From Bacteroidota bacterium (GTDB lineage Bacteria; Bacteroidota; Bacteroidia; Chitinophagales; Chitinophagaceae), in assembly GCA_013286305.1 (NCBI GenBank), contig JABDFW010000005.1, positions 22,030 through 86,029 of the forward strand: DNA of 64,000 nt. The letters run 5' to 3'. Positions within the stretch are counted from its first letter, which is position 1. Every line of letters begins with the position of its first letter. Made by a program: the position numbers and the translations under genes. Under the pieces are notes generated by a model that did not search any database, was not told where the DNA came from, and saw nothing but the letters and a program-made list of their open reading frames with translations. Below, piece by piece: positions 43,199 to 51,790 of the stretch.

Positions 43199-43402
43199 AT
43201 GGATGATGCAATATTGTTGGAAAAACTATCGAAGCTGCCCGAAAAATTGAAAAGCGAGGTGGCTGATTTTGTCGATTTTTTGACAAATAAAAATGTAAAT
43301 GGAAAGGATGAAAGAAGGCCGGTATTTGGTTCAGCCAAAGGCATGTTTAAGATGATGCCAGATTTTGACGAACCGCTGGAAGATTTTAAAGAATATATGT
43401 AA
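43199..43402 (+). CDS. DUF2281-like antitoxin
   Basis: A 67-aa protein with the pattern ILLEKLSKLPEKLKSEVADF then VDFL, typical of the small DUF2281/antitoxin-type proteins paired with PIN toxins, and a C-terminal FGSAKGMFKMMPDFDEPLED that would cover the toxin active site. It ends directly before the PIN gene start. Confidence 0.82.
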   Translation: MDDAILLEKLSKLPEKLKSEVADFVDFLTNKNVNGKDERRPVFGSAKGMFKMMPDFDEPLEDFKEYM

Positions 43403-43786
43403 ATGGATAATTTGCTTGATACGCATAGTTTGCTTTGGTATATGGAAGGTGATTCTTCTTTATCAGCAAAAGCAAAATCACTAATTGAAAAAGATAATTC
43501 GGTCAACTATGTAAGCATAGTAAGTATTTGGGAGATATCGATTAAAATAAGTTTAGGCAAATTACAGGCTAAAACTCCTTTTAGCAGTTTCGCGTATTAT
43601 ATTTCATATAATGGCTTTCAAATATTGCCTGTGTCATTTCAGGATGCATTAGTTGTTTCCAGTTTACCATTCCATCACAAGGACCCTTTTGACCGAATGT
43701 TGATTGCACAAGCAATTAATAATAATTTGCGGATAATTACCAAAGACAATATGTTCGCTAACTACAGTGTGTCTTTGATCTGGTAA
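43403..43786 (+). CDS. PIN-domain ribonuclease toxin
   Basis: A 127-aa PIN domain (VapC-like) with the acidic residues Asp6 (NLLDTHSLLWY), Glu44 (VSIWEISIK), Asp94 and Asp97 (KDPFDRMLIAQA). It starts at the base after the antitoxin stop, so it is coupled to it. The pair sits between hisF and hisIE, where loss would be disfavoured by essential neighbours. Confidence 0.88.
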   Translation: MDNLLDTHSLLWYMEGDSSLSAKAKSLIEKDNSVNYVSIVSIWEISIKISLGKLQAKTPFSSFAYYISYNGFQILPVSFQDALVVSSLPFHHKDPFDRMLIAQAINNNLRIITKDNMFANYSVSLIW

Positions 43787-43895
43787 ATAAGTGGGATAAA
43801 CATTTATTTGGGCACAGGTTAGGGCAGGAGGTACAAGAGGGGGGTGCAACGAAAGCTAAATAGCAAAACATCAGATGGCATCATAAAAATATAAC

Positions 43896-44564
43896 ATGGC
43901 GCAAAAAAGCAGCAACAGGCAATTAAACGCTCCATTAGGCCAGCCCGCGCCGGTACGGACGGGAGAGGGGGGCATTGATTTTAAGAAGTATGCGGATGGC
44001 CTTGTGCCTGCTGTTGTACAGGATTATGATACCTACAAGGTACTGATGCTGGGATTTATGAATGAGGAGGCTGTTAAGAAAACCGAGGAAACCGGCAAGG
44101 TTACTTTTTACAGCCGCAGCAAAAAGCGCCTGTGGACAAAGGGAGAGGAAAGCGGTAATTTTTTGATAGTTAAAAGTGTTGCTATTGACTGCGATAAGGA
44201 TACACTGCTTATTAAGGCCCATCCTGTTGGCCCAACCTGCCACACAGGAGCGGATACCTGCTGGAGTGAACGGAACCATAAGGAGGACTTTTTATATTAC
44301 CTGGAGGACATTATTAACCTGCGCAGGCAAGCGTCGGCTGAGGAGAGTTACGTAGCCAAACTCTTTTCTAAAGGGATAAACAAGATTGCCCAAAAAGTTG
44401 GCGAAGAAGCGGTTGAACTGGTTATAGAAGCCAAGGACAGCAGTGAAGAACTATTTTTGAACGAAGGGGCCGACCTTTTGTTTCATTATTTAATTTTGCT
44501 TAACGCCAAAGGTTATAAATTGCAGGACGTAATTGACGTGTTAAAAAAACGACATTCAAAATGA
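43896..44564 (+). CDS. hisI: Bifunctional PR-AMP cyclohydrolase / PR-ATP pyrophosphatase
   Basis: A 222-aa HisIE fusion. The HisI part (about 28-125) has YDTYKVLMLGFMNEEAVKKT, zinc/metal residues in SVAIDCDKDTLLIKA and HPVGPTCHTGADTCW. The HisE part (about 130-222) has KLFSKGINKIAQKVGEEAVE. The family would start near GIDFKKYADGLVPAVV; the 26 residues before it (including LNAPLGQPAPVRTGEGG) are encoded by palindromic element P16 (43930-43973). The stop overlaps the next gene. Confidence 0.94.
   Translation: MAQKSSNRQLNAPLGQPAPVRTGEGGIDFKKYADGLVPAVVQDYDTYKVLMLGFMNEEAVKKTEETGKVTFYSRSKKRLWTKGEESGNFLIVKSVAIDCDKDTLLIKAHPVGPTCHTGADTCWSERNHKEDFLYYLEDIINLRRQASAEESYVAKLFSKGINKIAQKVGEEAVELVIEAKDSSEELFLNEGADLLFHYLILLNAKGYKLQDVIDVLKKRHSK
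43930..43973. repeat. Palindromic element P16 inside the hisI start
   Basis: A variant element: ctccattaggccagcccg, then an inner ccg-gta-cgg hairpin, then gacgggagaggggggc. It lies in frame near the 5' end of hisI. There is no clear left-end partner; the PIN module lies upstream. Confidence 0.6.
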
Positions 44565-45655
44565 GGAAGATAAGATTTTTATTATTGTTATTGATGCCGG
44601 TTGGGCTGTTTGCTCAAAACGCAGGTTCAGGTTTTGTGGTGGAGGGTAACATAAGTTCTGTACCCGATAACACCCTTGTAATGCTATCCGGGTTTACCGG
44701 AACTGATACAATTGCAAAGGCAAAAGTGATGAAGGGATCATTTGTGCTGAAAGGCAAATTGTCATCACCCGATGTGCATATCATAACTTTCCCTGCAAGA
44801 AACCAGCGTATTGTATTGTTTATGGGGAATGACCATGTGAACATTTCGGGCGACAGCGCCAATTTCTCAGACGTTAAGGTTACCGGCGCGCCAACCAACT
44901 ACGACTATGAAGAATTTATGTATCACATAAAACCTCTGAATGATTTTGTTGAATATTATCGCAACCAGGTACAATCCGCCACTACCAAAAGTTCCAGGGA
45001 TTCTGTGGTGATCATGCTTAATACCGCATACAATATTTACCAGCAAAGTATTGACCAGTTTATTGCCCGCAAAAGAAATTCACCCGTGGCCGCACTGATA
45101 TTGGCATTCAGTTATGATACCGACCCCAATAAAGATGTAATGCTGTTGGAGAAAAGATTCAATGTTTTAACCGGGGATGCCTTAAAAAGCCAGTTTGCTA
45201 ATAATATAAAACAGGTACTGAGCGTTGACAAAATTGGCGCTGTAGGAACAAAAGCGCCAGACTTTGTACAAAACGATACAACCGGCAAACCGGTGTCGCT
45301 ATCGCAGTTTAAAGGCAAATATGTACTGGTTGATTTTTGGGCAAGCTGGTGCAGGCCTTGCCGTGCTGAAAACCCTAATGTTGTAGCTGCATACAATACA
45401 TTTAAAACTAAAAACTTTACCATTTTAAGTGTGTCATTGGACCAGACAAAGGCCAACTGGGAATATGCTATAAATGCTGATGGCCTTACATGGAACCATG
45501 TGAGCGACCTTCAGTACTGGAGCAATGCAGTAGCGAAACAATATCATATTGAATCTATCCCCTCAAATTTTTTGGTTGACCCCAGCGGTACCATCATCGC
45601 AAAAAACCTTCGCGGTGAAGAACTGGCACAGAAACTAGGTGAGCTGGTTAAATAA
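44561..45655 (+). CDS. TlpA-like thiol-disulfide oxidoreductase with DUF4369
   Basis: A 364-aa periplasmic protein with a signal peptide (RFLLLLLMPVGLFAQ), an N-terminal DUF4369-type beta domain (about 25-120), a helical linker and a C-terminal thioredoxin fold with Cys264 and Cys267 in DFWASWCRPCRAENPNVV. It reduces disulfides in exported proteins, perhaps for cytochrome c maturation. It overlaps the hisI stop (ATGA), so it can be co-transcribed with the his genes. Confidence 0.87.
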   Translation: MRKIRFLLLLLMPVGLFAQNAGSGFVVEGNISSVPDNTLVMLSGFTGTDTIAKAKVMKGSFVLKGKLSSPDVHIITFPARNQRIVLFMGNDHVNISGDSANFSDVKVTGAPTNYDYEEFMYHIKPLNDFVEYYRNQVQSATTKSSRDSVVIMLNTAYNIYQQSIDQFIARKRNSPVAALILAFSYDTDPNKDVMLLEKRFNVLTGDALKSQFANNIKQVLSVDKIGAVGTKAPDFVQNDTTGKPVSLSQFKGKYVLVDFWASWCRPCRAENPNVVAAYNTFKTKNFTILSVSLDQTKANWEYAINADGLTWNHVSDLQYWSNAVAKQYHIESIPSNFLVDPSGTIIAKNLRGEELAQKLGELVK

Positions 45656-45671
45656 TTACACAAAATCAGTT

Positions 45672-45779
45672 CACGAATTAAGAATGAATTTCACTAATTG
45701 CACGAATTAGCAAAATGAATAGCAAATAAATATTTGTTTTAATTAGTGTAATTCGTATAACACTGTATTTTAATTCGTG
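45672..45779. repeat. Inverted-repeat unit without a gene (cacgaatt family)
   Basis: The left arm near 45672-45710 (cacgaattaagaatgaattt and so on) and the inverted right arm 45739-45779 (ending ttttaattcgtg) are imperfect complements, built of cacgaatt / aattcgtg words. The same words occur at 17096-17165. It looks like an empty relative of the ACCACGATTT units. Confidence 0.55.
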
Positions 45780-45821
45780 TTGCACAATAATTCGTGTTAT
45801 AAATATTCCGCAATTATCAGA

Positions 45822-45853
45822 TTGTTTACCCTAATGCGGCTGTTTACCTTTAC
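45822..45853 (+). promoter_or_regulatory. Promoter of the ogt-type gene
   Basis: TTG (45822-45824), a 20-base spacer and TACCTTTAC (45845-45853). The box ends 3 nt before the ATG, suggesting a leaderless mRNA. Confidence 0.5.
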
Positions 45854-45856
45854 ACC

Positions 45857-46693
45857 ATGATAACAGATTTTGAACGCATTGAAAAAGCAATCCTTTATAT
45901 AAAAGAAAACTTTCAGCAACAGCCTGAACTGGATGAGGTGGCAAAGCAGGTATATTTAAGCCCGTTCCATTTTCAGCGGTTGTTTAAAGAGTGGGCAGGC
46001 GTTAGCCCTAAAAAATTCCTCCAATATATAAGTATTGAGCATGCCAAAGCATTGCTGCACAAAAATGCTTCGCTGGCTGATGTTAGTTTTGAAACCGGCT
46101 TATCCGGCACAAGCCGCCTGCACGACCTTTTTATAAATATAGAAGGCATGACGCCGGGTGAATATAAAAATGGTGGTGAAAGCCTGCTGATAAATTACAG
46201 CTATGCTGAAACACCATTCGGCGATATTGTAATCGCAAGCACTCAAAAAGGTATTTGCCATATAGCTTTTACAACAGGTAATGATAACGCCATAGAACAG
46301 TTGCGATCTTTATTTCCCAATGCAGCATTTTCACAGAAAACAGATATACAGCAGCAGCATGCCCTGCAGGTATTTACCGGCGATTGGAATAATATTCATA
46401 AAATAAAGCTTCATCTTAAAGCAACACCTTTTCAATTAAAAGTGTGGGAGGCATTATTGAAGATACCTTTTGGCAACATAAGCACTTATTCATCTATCGC
46501 TCAATCAATACAAACGCCCAATGCTTCACGTGCGGTAGGTACAGCAATAGCAGGCAACCCCGTTGCTTATTTAATACCCTGTCACCGCGTTATAAGGTCA
46601 ACAGGCGTAATTGGAGAGTACCATTGGGGAAGCGCCCGTAAAACAGCTATCATAGGCTGGGAAGCTGCGAAGAGTGAAGCTGCCTCATCCTGA
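45857..46693 (+). CDS. AraC-type HTH / O6-methylguanine-DNA methyltransferase fusion
   Basis: A 278-aa protein joining an AraC-type DNA-binding domain (about 1-105: LSPFHFQRLFKEWAGVSPKK) to a DNA methyltransferase-repair domain (about 115-275) with the acceptor Cys242 in LIPCHRVIRSTG. This is the Ada layout without the N-terminal zinc phosphotriester domain, so it can remove O6-alkyl groups but probably not sense methyl phosphotriesters. Whether it regulates genes is open. Confidence 0.9.
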   Translation: MITDFERIEKAILYIKENFQQQPELDEVAKQVYLSPFHFQRLFKEWAGVSPKKFLQYISIEHAKALLHKNASLADVSFETGLSGTSRLHDLFINIEGMTPGEYKNGGESLLINYSYAETPFGDIVIASTQKGICHIAFTTGNDNAIEQLRSLFPNAAFSQKTDIQQQHALQVFTGDWNNIHKIKLHLKATPFQLKVWEALLKIPFGNISTYSSIAQSIQTPNASRAVGTAIAGNPVAYLIPCHRVIRSTGVIGEYHWGSARKTAIIGWEAAKSEAASS

Positions 46694-46804
46694 TGGGTAA
46701 TCGAGTGGGATATTAAGCATTCCTATACATAGGTTTTTGATCATCTCACCGGAAATAATCTTTCAGTGGAATAGTAATGCTGTGTAATTATTAAAAATAA
46801 TCTT

Positions 46805-47284
46805 ATGAATAAATTTACGATCATTCCTCTTTCAAAGGAATATGCGCATCAAATGCGCTCAACAAAAACAGATGAGTTTGGTAACGCAATAATAGAACAC
46901 ATTGCAACAGGCAAAGGGCCTTGCAGGGTATCGCTAAAACCATTCAAGGTTGGTGAGGATAGGCGGTTGTTGTTAAGCCATAGCCCGTTTGAAATAAATA
47001 ACGCTTTCAACCAGCCCGGGCCTATATTTATTAATGCGGAAGAGGTAGAAGAATACCAGGACATACACCGTTTCCCACCAGAGATAAAAGTAAATAAGGA
47101 AAGCTTTCCATTATCATTGATAGCATACAATAAAAAGCAGCAAATGGTATTTACACAACTCGTGGGCGATGATGATGTTGATGAGCTGATCGTTAAAATT
47201 TTTGACGAAAACTCCAGGGTAGAATACCTGCACGCCAGGAATTCGGAAGCATGCTGTTATATATGTAAAATCGTAAGATGGTAG
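46805..47284 (+). CDS. DUF1203 family protein
   Basis: A 159-aa protein with DUF1203 features: GKGPCRVSLKPFKVGEDRRL, LSHSPFEINNAFNQPGPIFI and LHARNSEACCYICKI near the C-terminus. The function of the family is unknown to me. It stands alone between the repair gene and the transglutaminase-like pair. Confidence 0.8.
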   Translation: MNKFTIIPLSKEYAHQMRSTKTDEFGNAIIEHIATGKGPCRVSLKPFKVGEDRRLLLSHSPFEINNAFNQPGPIFINAEEVEEYQDIHRFPPEIKVNKESFPLSLIAYNKKQQMVFTQLVGDDDVDELIVKIFDENSRVEYLHARNSEACCYICKIVRW

Positions 47285-47442
47285 TATTTTCAATGAGTTG
47301 TTAAACAGTTTGCCACATAGGTTAAACAGGGATATCCGGCTCGATTCTTTTGTAGTAACCACTGTTTTTTCACTATTTGTTTTATATTTGATGCGAAACA
47401 CCTAAAAGCGTTATATAATAACCCTTAAAAAATCTTGTTTAA

Positions 47443-49383
47443 ATGTATAAGTTTTTTCCTTTAATTATTTTTTTACTTGCCGGTTTATATTGTACTGCTC
47501 AGCAACAAACTCCGGACGATGAAGGAGGAACGCAGGCTGCTTTATTAAAAAAGCTGGCCAAAAAAGCAAAATATGGGGCCAACTCAATTCAAACAACAGT
47601 AAATTTTGCTGCCGCTAAAGGCATCAATGATCAACCGGTTGTAGCAGCCCTTGAAGATGGCGATATTGGTATGGTTTCCTTAGAGAACAATGCTTTTATG
47701 GGGTACATGCTGCCTTATAACCAGTTTGAAAAACTGGCTGATTATAATTTTTATATTTGGTACAAAAACGGTTTTAAGAGCCAGAAATATCCCGCAGAAA
47801 GGGTGTCGCTTACAAATGAAGATATTTTTCTTGATGATAATTATGGCGAGTTTTACGGGTTTAGGGCGGCTGAAATGGGGCAGCGCTGCAGGTTTACATA
47901 CAAATACCTGTACACAGATGCAAAATATTTTACCCGGATGTTTTTTCATGAAGGCATCCCTGTTAAGCAAAAAACGATTATCATAAAAGTCCCTTCCTGG
48001 CTTGAGCTTGAGATACAGGAAGAAAATTTCAACGCGGTTTATCATATTAAAAAAACAGTACAAAAAGATAAAGACGTAACAACTTACACCTATACTGCAG
48101 ATAACCTTGCGGCCATAAAGCAGGAACCCTCTTCTCTATCCAGGCCATATTATTTGCCGCATTTAATTTTTACGGTAAGAAGTTATACCATTAATCAAAA
48201 AAAATATAATGGCTTTAAAACCCTGGCGGATATGTACGGGTGGTACAACCTGCTGTATAAAAAGGCAGAAAATAAAACGGATGAGTTAAAGCCATTGGTT
48301 GACAAGTTGATTGCCGGTAAAAGCACAGACGAAGAAAAAATTAAATCAATTTACTATTGGGTGCAGGATAATATTCGCTACCTGGCTTTTGAAGAAGGTT
48401 ACTCAGGCTTTGTTCCGCAAACAGTGCAGTTAGTATATAAAAATAAATACGGCGATTGTAAGGGCATGGCTAACCTTGTTACAGAAATGCTTAAGCTTGC
48501 AGGCTATGATGCGCATTTTGCGTGGATAGGCACCCGCGATATTCCATACGACCGCACACAGGTGCAATCTATGTGTGTGGATAATCACGCTATTTGTGTG
48601 CTATACTTTAACGGCAAAACGTATTTTATTGACGGAACGGAAAAGTACCAGTCGTTCGGTAAAAATGCCTACCGTATAACAGGCAAGCAGGTGCTGGTTC
48701 AGGATGGGGACAATTTTAAAGTGGAAACCGTTCCCGTAGCGCCGCCGGATGAAAACCAGGCAACCACAACCGCAAAGCTTACACTTGATGATGATAAGAT
48801 AACCGGTCATGTAACAATGACCTTTAATGGTGATTCACGGGGCATTTTTCATTATATCTACAATAATATTCCCGCTGATAAAAGAAAAGATTTTACAAAA
48901 AGCCTTGTTGAGCTTGCGAATAAAAATGCTGAAGCCACACATATAAAAACATCCGATTTCAGCAACCGCGATATACCTATAACAGTTGAAGGAGATGTGG
49001 AAATTAGCAACCAGGTTACTTTAGTGGACAACATTTCTTACACAAGCATTGACTTTTTTCCGGGAACACTAACCGATTTTATTCCTGGCAACGACCGCGA
49101 AAACCCAATTGACTTTGATGGCACTTTTGTAGATAATAGCCAGGTTACGCTTGAGTTACCTGCCGGTTCTAAAGTAGAGGCAACACCCAAACCTTTTCAA
49201 TCTGCCTTTAAAAATAACAGCCTGAATGCTTCGTATGCAGTAAATGGAAATACTATTCTGCTTACTAAAAAAATGCAGTTGGCTTCACCGGTAATTTATC
49301 CGTCAGAGTTTGCCGCGTGGAATGATTTTATTAATAAAATAAGGGAATTTAACAGGAGCAATGTAAGCATACATGTACAATAA
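47443..49383 (+). CDS. Exported transglutaminase-like protein
   Basis: A 646-aa secreted or periplasmic protein with a signal peptide (FPLIIFLLAGLYCTAQ) and a transglutaminase-like core (about 290-400) whose likely triad is Cys339 (KYGDCKGMANL), His382 (VDNHAICVLY) and Asp397 (YFIDGTE). The N-terminal beta-rich region resembles DUF3857-type proteins. The C-terminal part is a beta domain of unknown role. It overlaps the long open frame of the next gene, whose real start is at 49412. A TATATTTG box lies about 50 bases upstream. Confidence 0.82.
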   Translation: MYKFFPLIIFLLAGLYCTAQQQTPDDEGGTQAALLKKLAKKAKYGANSIQTTVNFAAAKGINDQPVVAALEDGDIGMVSLENNAFMGYMLPYNQFEKLADYNFYIWYKNGFKSQKYPAERVSLTNEDIFLDDNYGEFYGFRAAEMGQRCRFTYKYLYTDAKYFTRMFFHEGIPVKQKTIIIKVPSWLELEIQEENFNAVYHIKKTVQKDKDVTTYTYTADNLAAIKQEPSSLSRPYYLPHLIFTVRSYTINQKKYNGFKTLADMYGWYNLLYKKAENKTDELKPLVDKLIAGKSTDEEKIKSIYYWVQDNIRYLAFEEGYSGFVPQTVQLVYKNKYGDCKGMANLVTEMLKLAGYDAHFAWIGTRDIPYDRTQVQSMCVDNHAICVLYFNGKTYFIDGTEKYQSFGKNAYRITGKQVLVQDGDNFKVETVPVAPPDENQATTTAKLTLDDDKITGHVTMTFNGDSRGIFHYIYNNIPADKRKDFTKSLVELANKNAEATHIKTSDFSNRDIPITVEGDVEISNQVTLVDNISYTSIDFFPGTLTDFIPGNDRENPIDFDGTFVDNSQVTLELPAGSKVEATPKPFQSAFKNNSLNASYAVNGNTILLTKKMQLASPVIYPSEFAAWNDFINKIREFNRSNVSIHVQ

Positions 49384-49411
49384 AATTATTAATCGTGGCA
49401 ATTATCCGCAT

Positions 49412-51694
49412 ATGAAAAAAATATCATTGGCGCTTATTTTTTGTATAAATATTATAGTCATTTTTGCACAACAGCATATTACTAAAGGCCAGCTTGCATT
49501 TTTAGACAAAGGCCTTAAACAAAATGCACTGTTGGAAGATGGCGACAATGATTTTAAATATACTGCCCCTTCAGGAAAATGGAGTGATGAAAGCGCCGTG
49601 ATATTAAGCCAGAAAACCAGCTTTGACTTTAATAAAAAAGGCGTTACTGCAGGGCAACGTATTGGCCGCAATATTTGGGGCGCTTTATTTGCTTTGCCTA
49701 CTATGGGGGTATCTGTGGTACTGGCAAACTCGAATAACACCACCACCATGCTTATAGAAGAAAAAGAAAGGAGAAAAATACTGCTGCGGGATAAATTTGC
49801 TGTAGATCAATATGCCATTCTTTATTTTAGGCTTTCAGCACAGGGTGATGCTTTTGCTGCAAGAGTAATAAAAGCAAATGGCACTGTTCAAAAAGTTGAT
49901 CTTTCCGAGGCTTTGACTGTTGATAATTTAAGTTCGGTGCCCGCATTATTCAAAAGCTACACAGACAGAAGGTTCTCCTCGTCTTATCGCCCTGATTATT
50001 ATAAAATTGCAGTTTCTGATCTTGAAGAAGGGGACATGATCGAGTATGAATATGTGAACATGAACCAAAAAGTATTCTCCCACAATCCCAGCTACATTGA
50101 ATTTGACCCGATATATTATTTGTGTAACAGGAGCCTGCCTGTTGTACACCAGGCTATTGAAGTAGTTTCGGAAGATAATGGCTATCATGTAGGCTATAAA
50201 AGTATGCAGGGCGCCCCTGATTTTACAGAAAGCCGCTCAAAAGGAAAACACATTTACCGTTGGGAAGATGATACCCGCGATAAAATAACCGACACACGCT
50301 ACTTAAATGAATTTCTTGAACTGCCTTCTGTTAAATTTCAAATGGTGTATGCCCGAACCAGCAGCGATCAACTGGTATGGTTTAAAAATAGCGAGGACAT
50401 GAAAAAGGATGTAGATCCAAATGACCTCTCTGAAAAAATAAAAGCATTTTGGTTTAATTCATCCAGGCTGCTTGATGAAAGTAATTATGCCCCGCCAACA
50501 GGCAATGTGGTTTCAACAGAAAAAAGTATTTATAAAATTTTAAAGAAGAGGAATATTACTGATTTGTCCGATGACGATTATGTTAATAAAGCGTACTATA
50601 CTATAAGGTCGCAAACATTATTTCATAACTGGAGCGATTATGCATTTGCAAAAGTTTTTTCGGCATTGCTTGATGAAAAGAAAATACCCAATGAAATTGT
50701 AGTGACTGCTTCCAATACAAGTACCAGTTTGAATAGAATAGCTTTTGCCCGGGAATTAGTATGGATAGTAAAATATAAGAACAATTATTATTGTAATCCT
50801 GGTGAGCATCTTAATCCCGGCGAGATGCCTTATAATATTTTAGGCAATACAGCAGTTCGTTTTAGTGGCCTTGAGGCCGGGGCAACGGTTGCAAACGAAG
50901 TAATACCCCCGGGCGATACACTGAGTAATAAATATAGCGAACAAATAAGCGCCAACCTGGACATAGCCAAAGGCAGCATGGCTGTTGTAAAAAATGTAGA
51001 GGCCAACGGCTTAATAAAACAGGATGTAATTGATGAGGCGCTTGCTTTAACGCCCTTTATGCAGAATGATTACGTTAATTATGATGGTACCGACATGTGG
51101 GAAGGGCTAAATGAAAAAGAACAGGAAAAAGCCATGAATGATTTTAACCAGGTGAAAAAGGAGTGGAAAGAACAAAAACCGCTGATGATGAAAGCCATTG
51201 CAGAGAATGAGTATAGCCGCAGGATAGACACTTTTGCTGATTTTCATTTGCTGCAGGATGGAAGAAGCGTTAAGAAAAAGGCATTAAAATACCAGGAGAC
51301 TTTTACCATAAGCGATATGAGCGCTTCTGCAGGCAACGATATTGTTGTGTCGCTTTCAAGTTTAACAGGCAACCAGCCTAAAATAAAAAAAGAAGAAAGG
51401 GTGCGTAGTTACCCGGTTAATGTAAGTTACCCCCGTGAACTTTTATGGACCATCTCGATGCCTGTGCCCCCGGGGTACGCCGTTAAAGGGCTTGATGGCT
51501 TAACTAAATCGGTTGTTAATGAATGTGGCAGTTTTATGAGTGTAGCATTGCTAAAAGACAATAACATAGTTATCAGTGTAAAAAAAACATACAAACTACA
51601 AAACTTTGATGCTTCAAAATGGCCGTTAATGTTAAATATACTTGATGCAGGTTATAAGTTCTCCCAATCAAAAATAATATTGAAAAAAGTATAG
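49412..51694 (+). CDS. Exported DUF3857-type protein, transglutaminase-related
   Basis: A 760-aa exported protein starting MKKISLALIFCINIIVIFAQ at 49412. A DUF3857-like beta region (about 200-330: LEEGDMIEYEYVNMNQKVFS) is followed by a region in the transglutaminase position (about 440-500), but I see no convincing Cys-His-Asp set: the local motif is FAKVFSALLDEKKIPNEIVV. It may be an inactive partner of the preceding enzyme. The two genes are 28 bases apart and probably co-transcribed. Confidence 0.75.
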   Translation: MKKISLALIFCINIIVIFAQQHITKGQLAFLDKGLKQNALLEDGDNDFKYTAPSGKWSDESAVILSQKTSFDFNKKGVTAGQRIGRNIWGALFALPTMGVSVVLANSNNTTTMLIEEKERRKILLRDKFAVDQYAILYFRLSAQGDAFAARVIKANGTVQKVDLSEALTVDNLSSVPALFKSYTDRRFSSSYRPDYYKIAVSDLEEGDMIEYEYVNMNQKVFSHNPSYIEFDPIYYLCNRSLPVVHQAIEVVSEDNGYHVGYKSMQGAPDFTESRSKGKHIYRWEDDTRDKITDTRYLNEFLELPSVKFQMVYARTSSDQLVWFKNSEDMKKDVDPNDLSEKIKAFWFNSSRLLDESNYAPPTGNVVSTEKSIYKILKKRNITDLSDDDYVNKAYYTIRSQTLFHNWSDYAFAKVFSALLDEKKIPNEIVVTASNTSTSLNRIAFARELVWIVKYKNNYYCNPGEHLNPGEMPYNILGNTAVRFSGLEAGATVANEVIPPGDTLSNKYSEQISANLDIAKGSMAVVKNVEANGLIKQDVIDEALALTPFMQNDYVNYDGTDMWEGLNEKEQEKAMNDFNQVKKEWKEQKPLMMKAIAENEYSRRIDTFADFHLLQDGRSVKKKALKYQETFTISDMSASAGNDIVVSLSSLTGNQPKIKKEERVRSYPVNVSYPRELLWTISMPVPPGYAVKGLDGLTKSVVNECGSFMSVALLKDNNIVISVKKTYKLQNFDASKWPLMLNILDAGYKFSQSKIILKKV

Positions 51695-51778
51695 ATACCG
51701 GCCCCGCGCTTTACATGTACGCCGGCAAAGTTTTTCCACCTTTTATCCAGTATGTAAAAAGCAAGCAATTGCTTTGAT

Positions 51779-51787
51779 TATTTTCGC
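51779..51787 (+). promoter_or_regulatory. -7 promoter box of the MFS gene (TATTTTCGC)
   Basis: A one-base variant of TAnnTTTGC, ending 3 nt before the ATG at 51791. Confidence 0.45.
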
Positions 51788-51790
51788 AGT

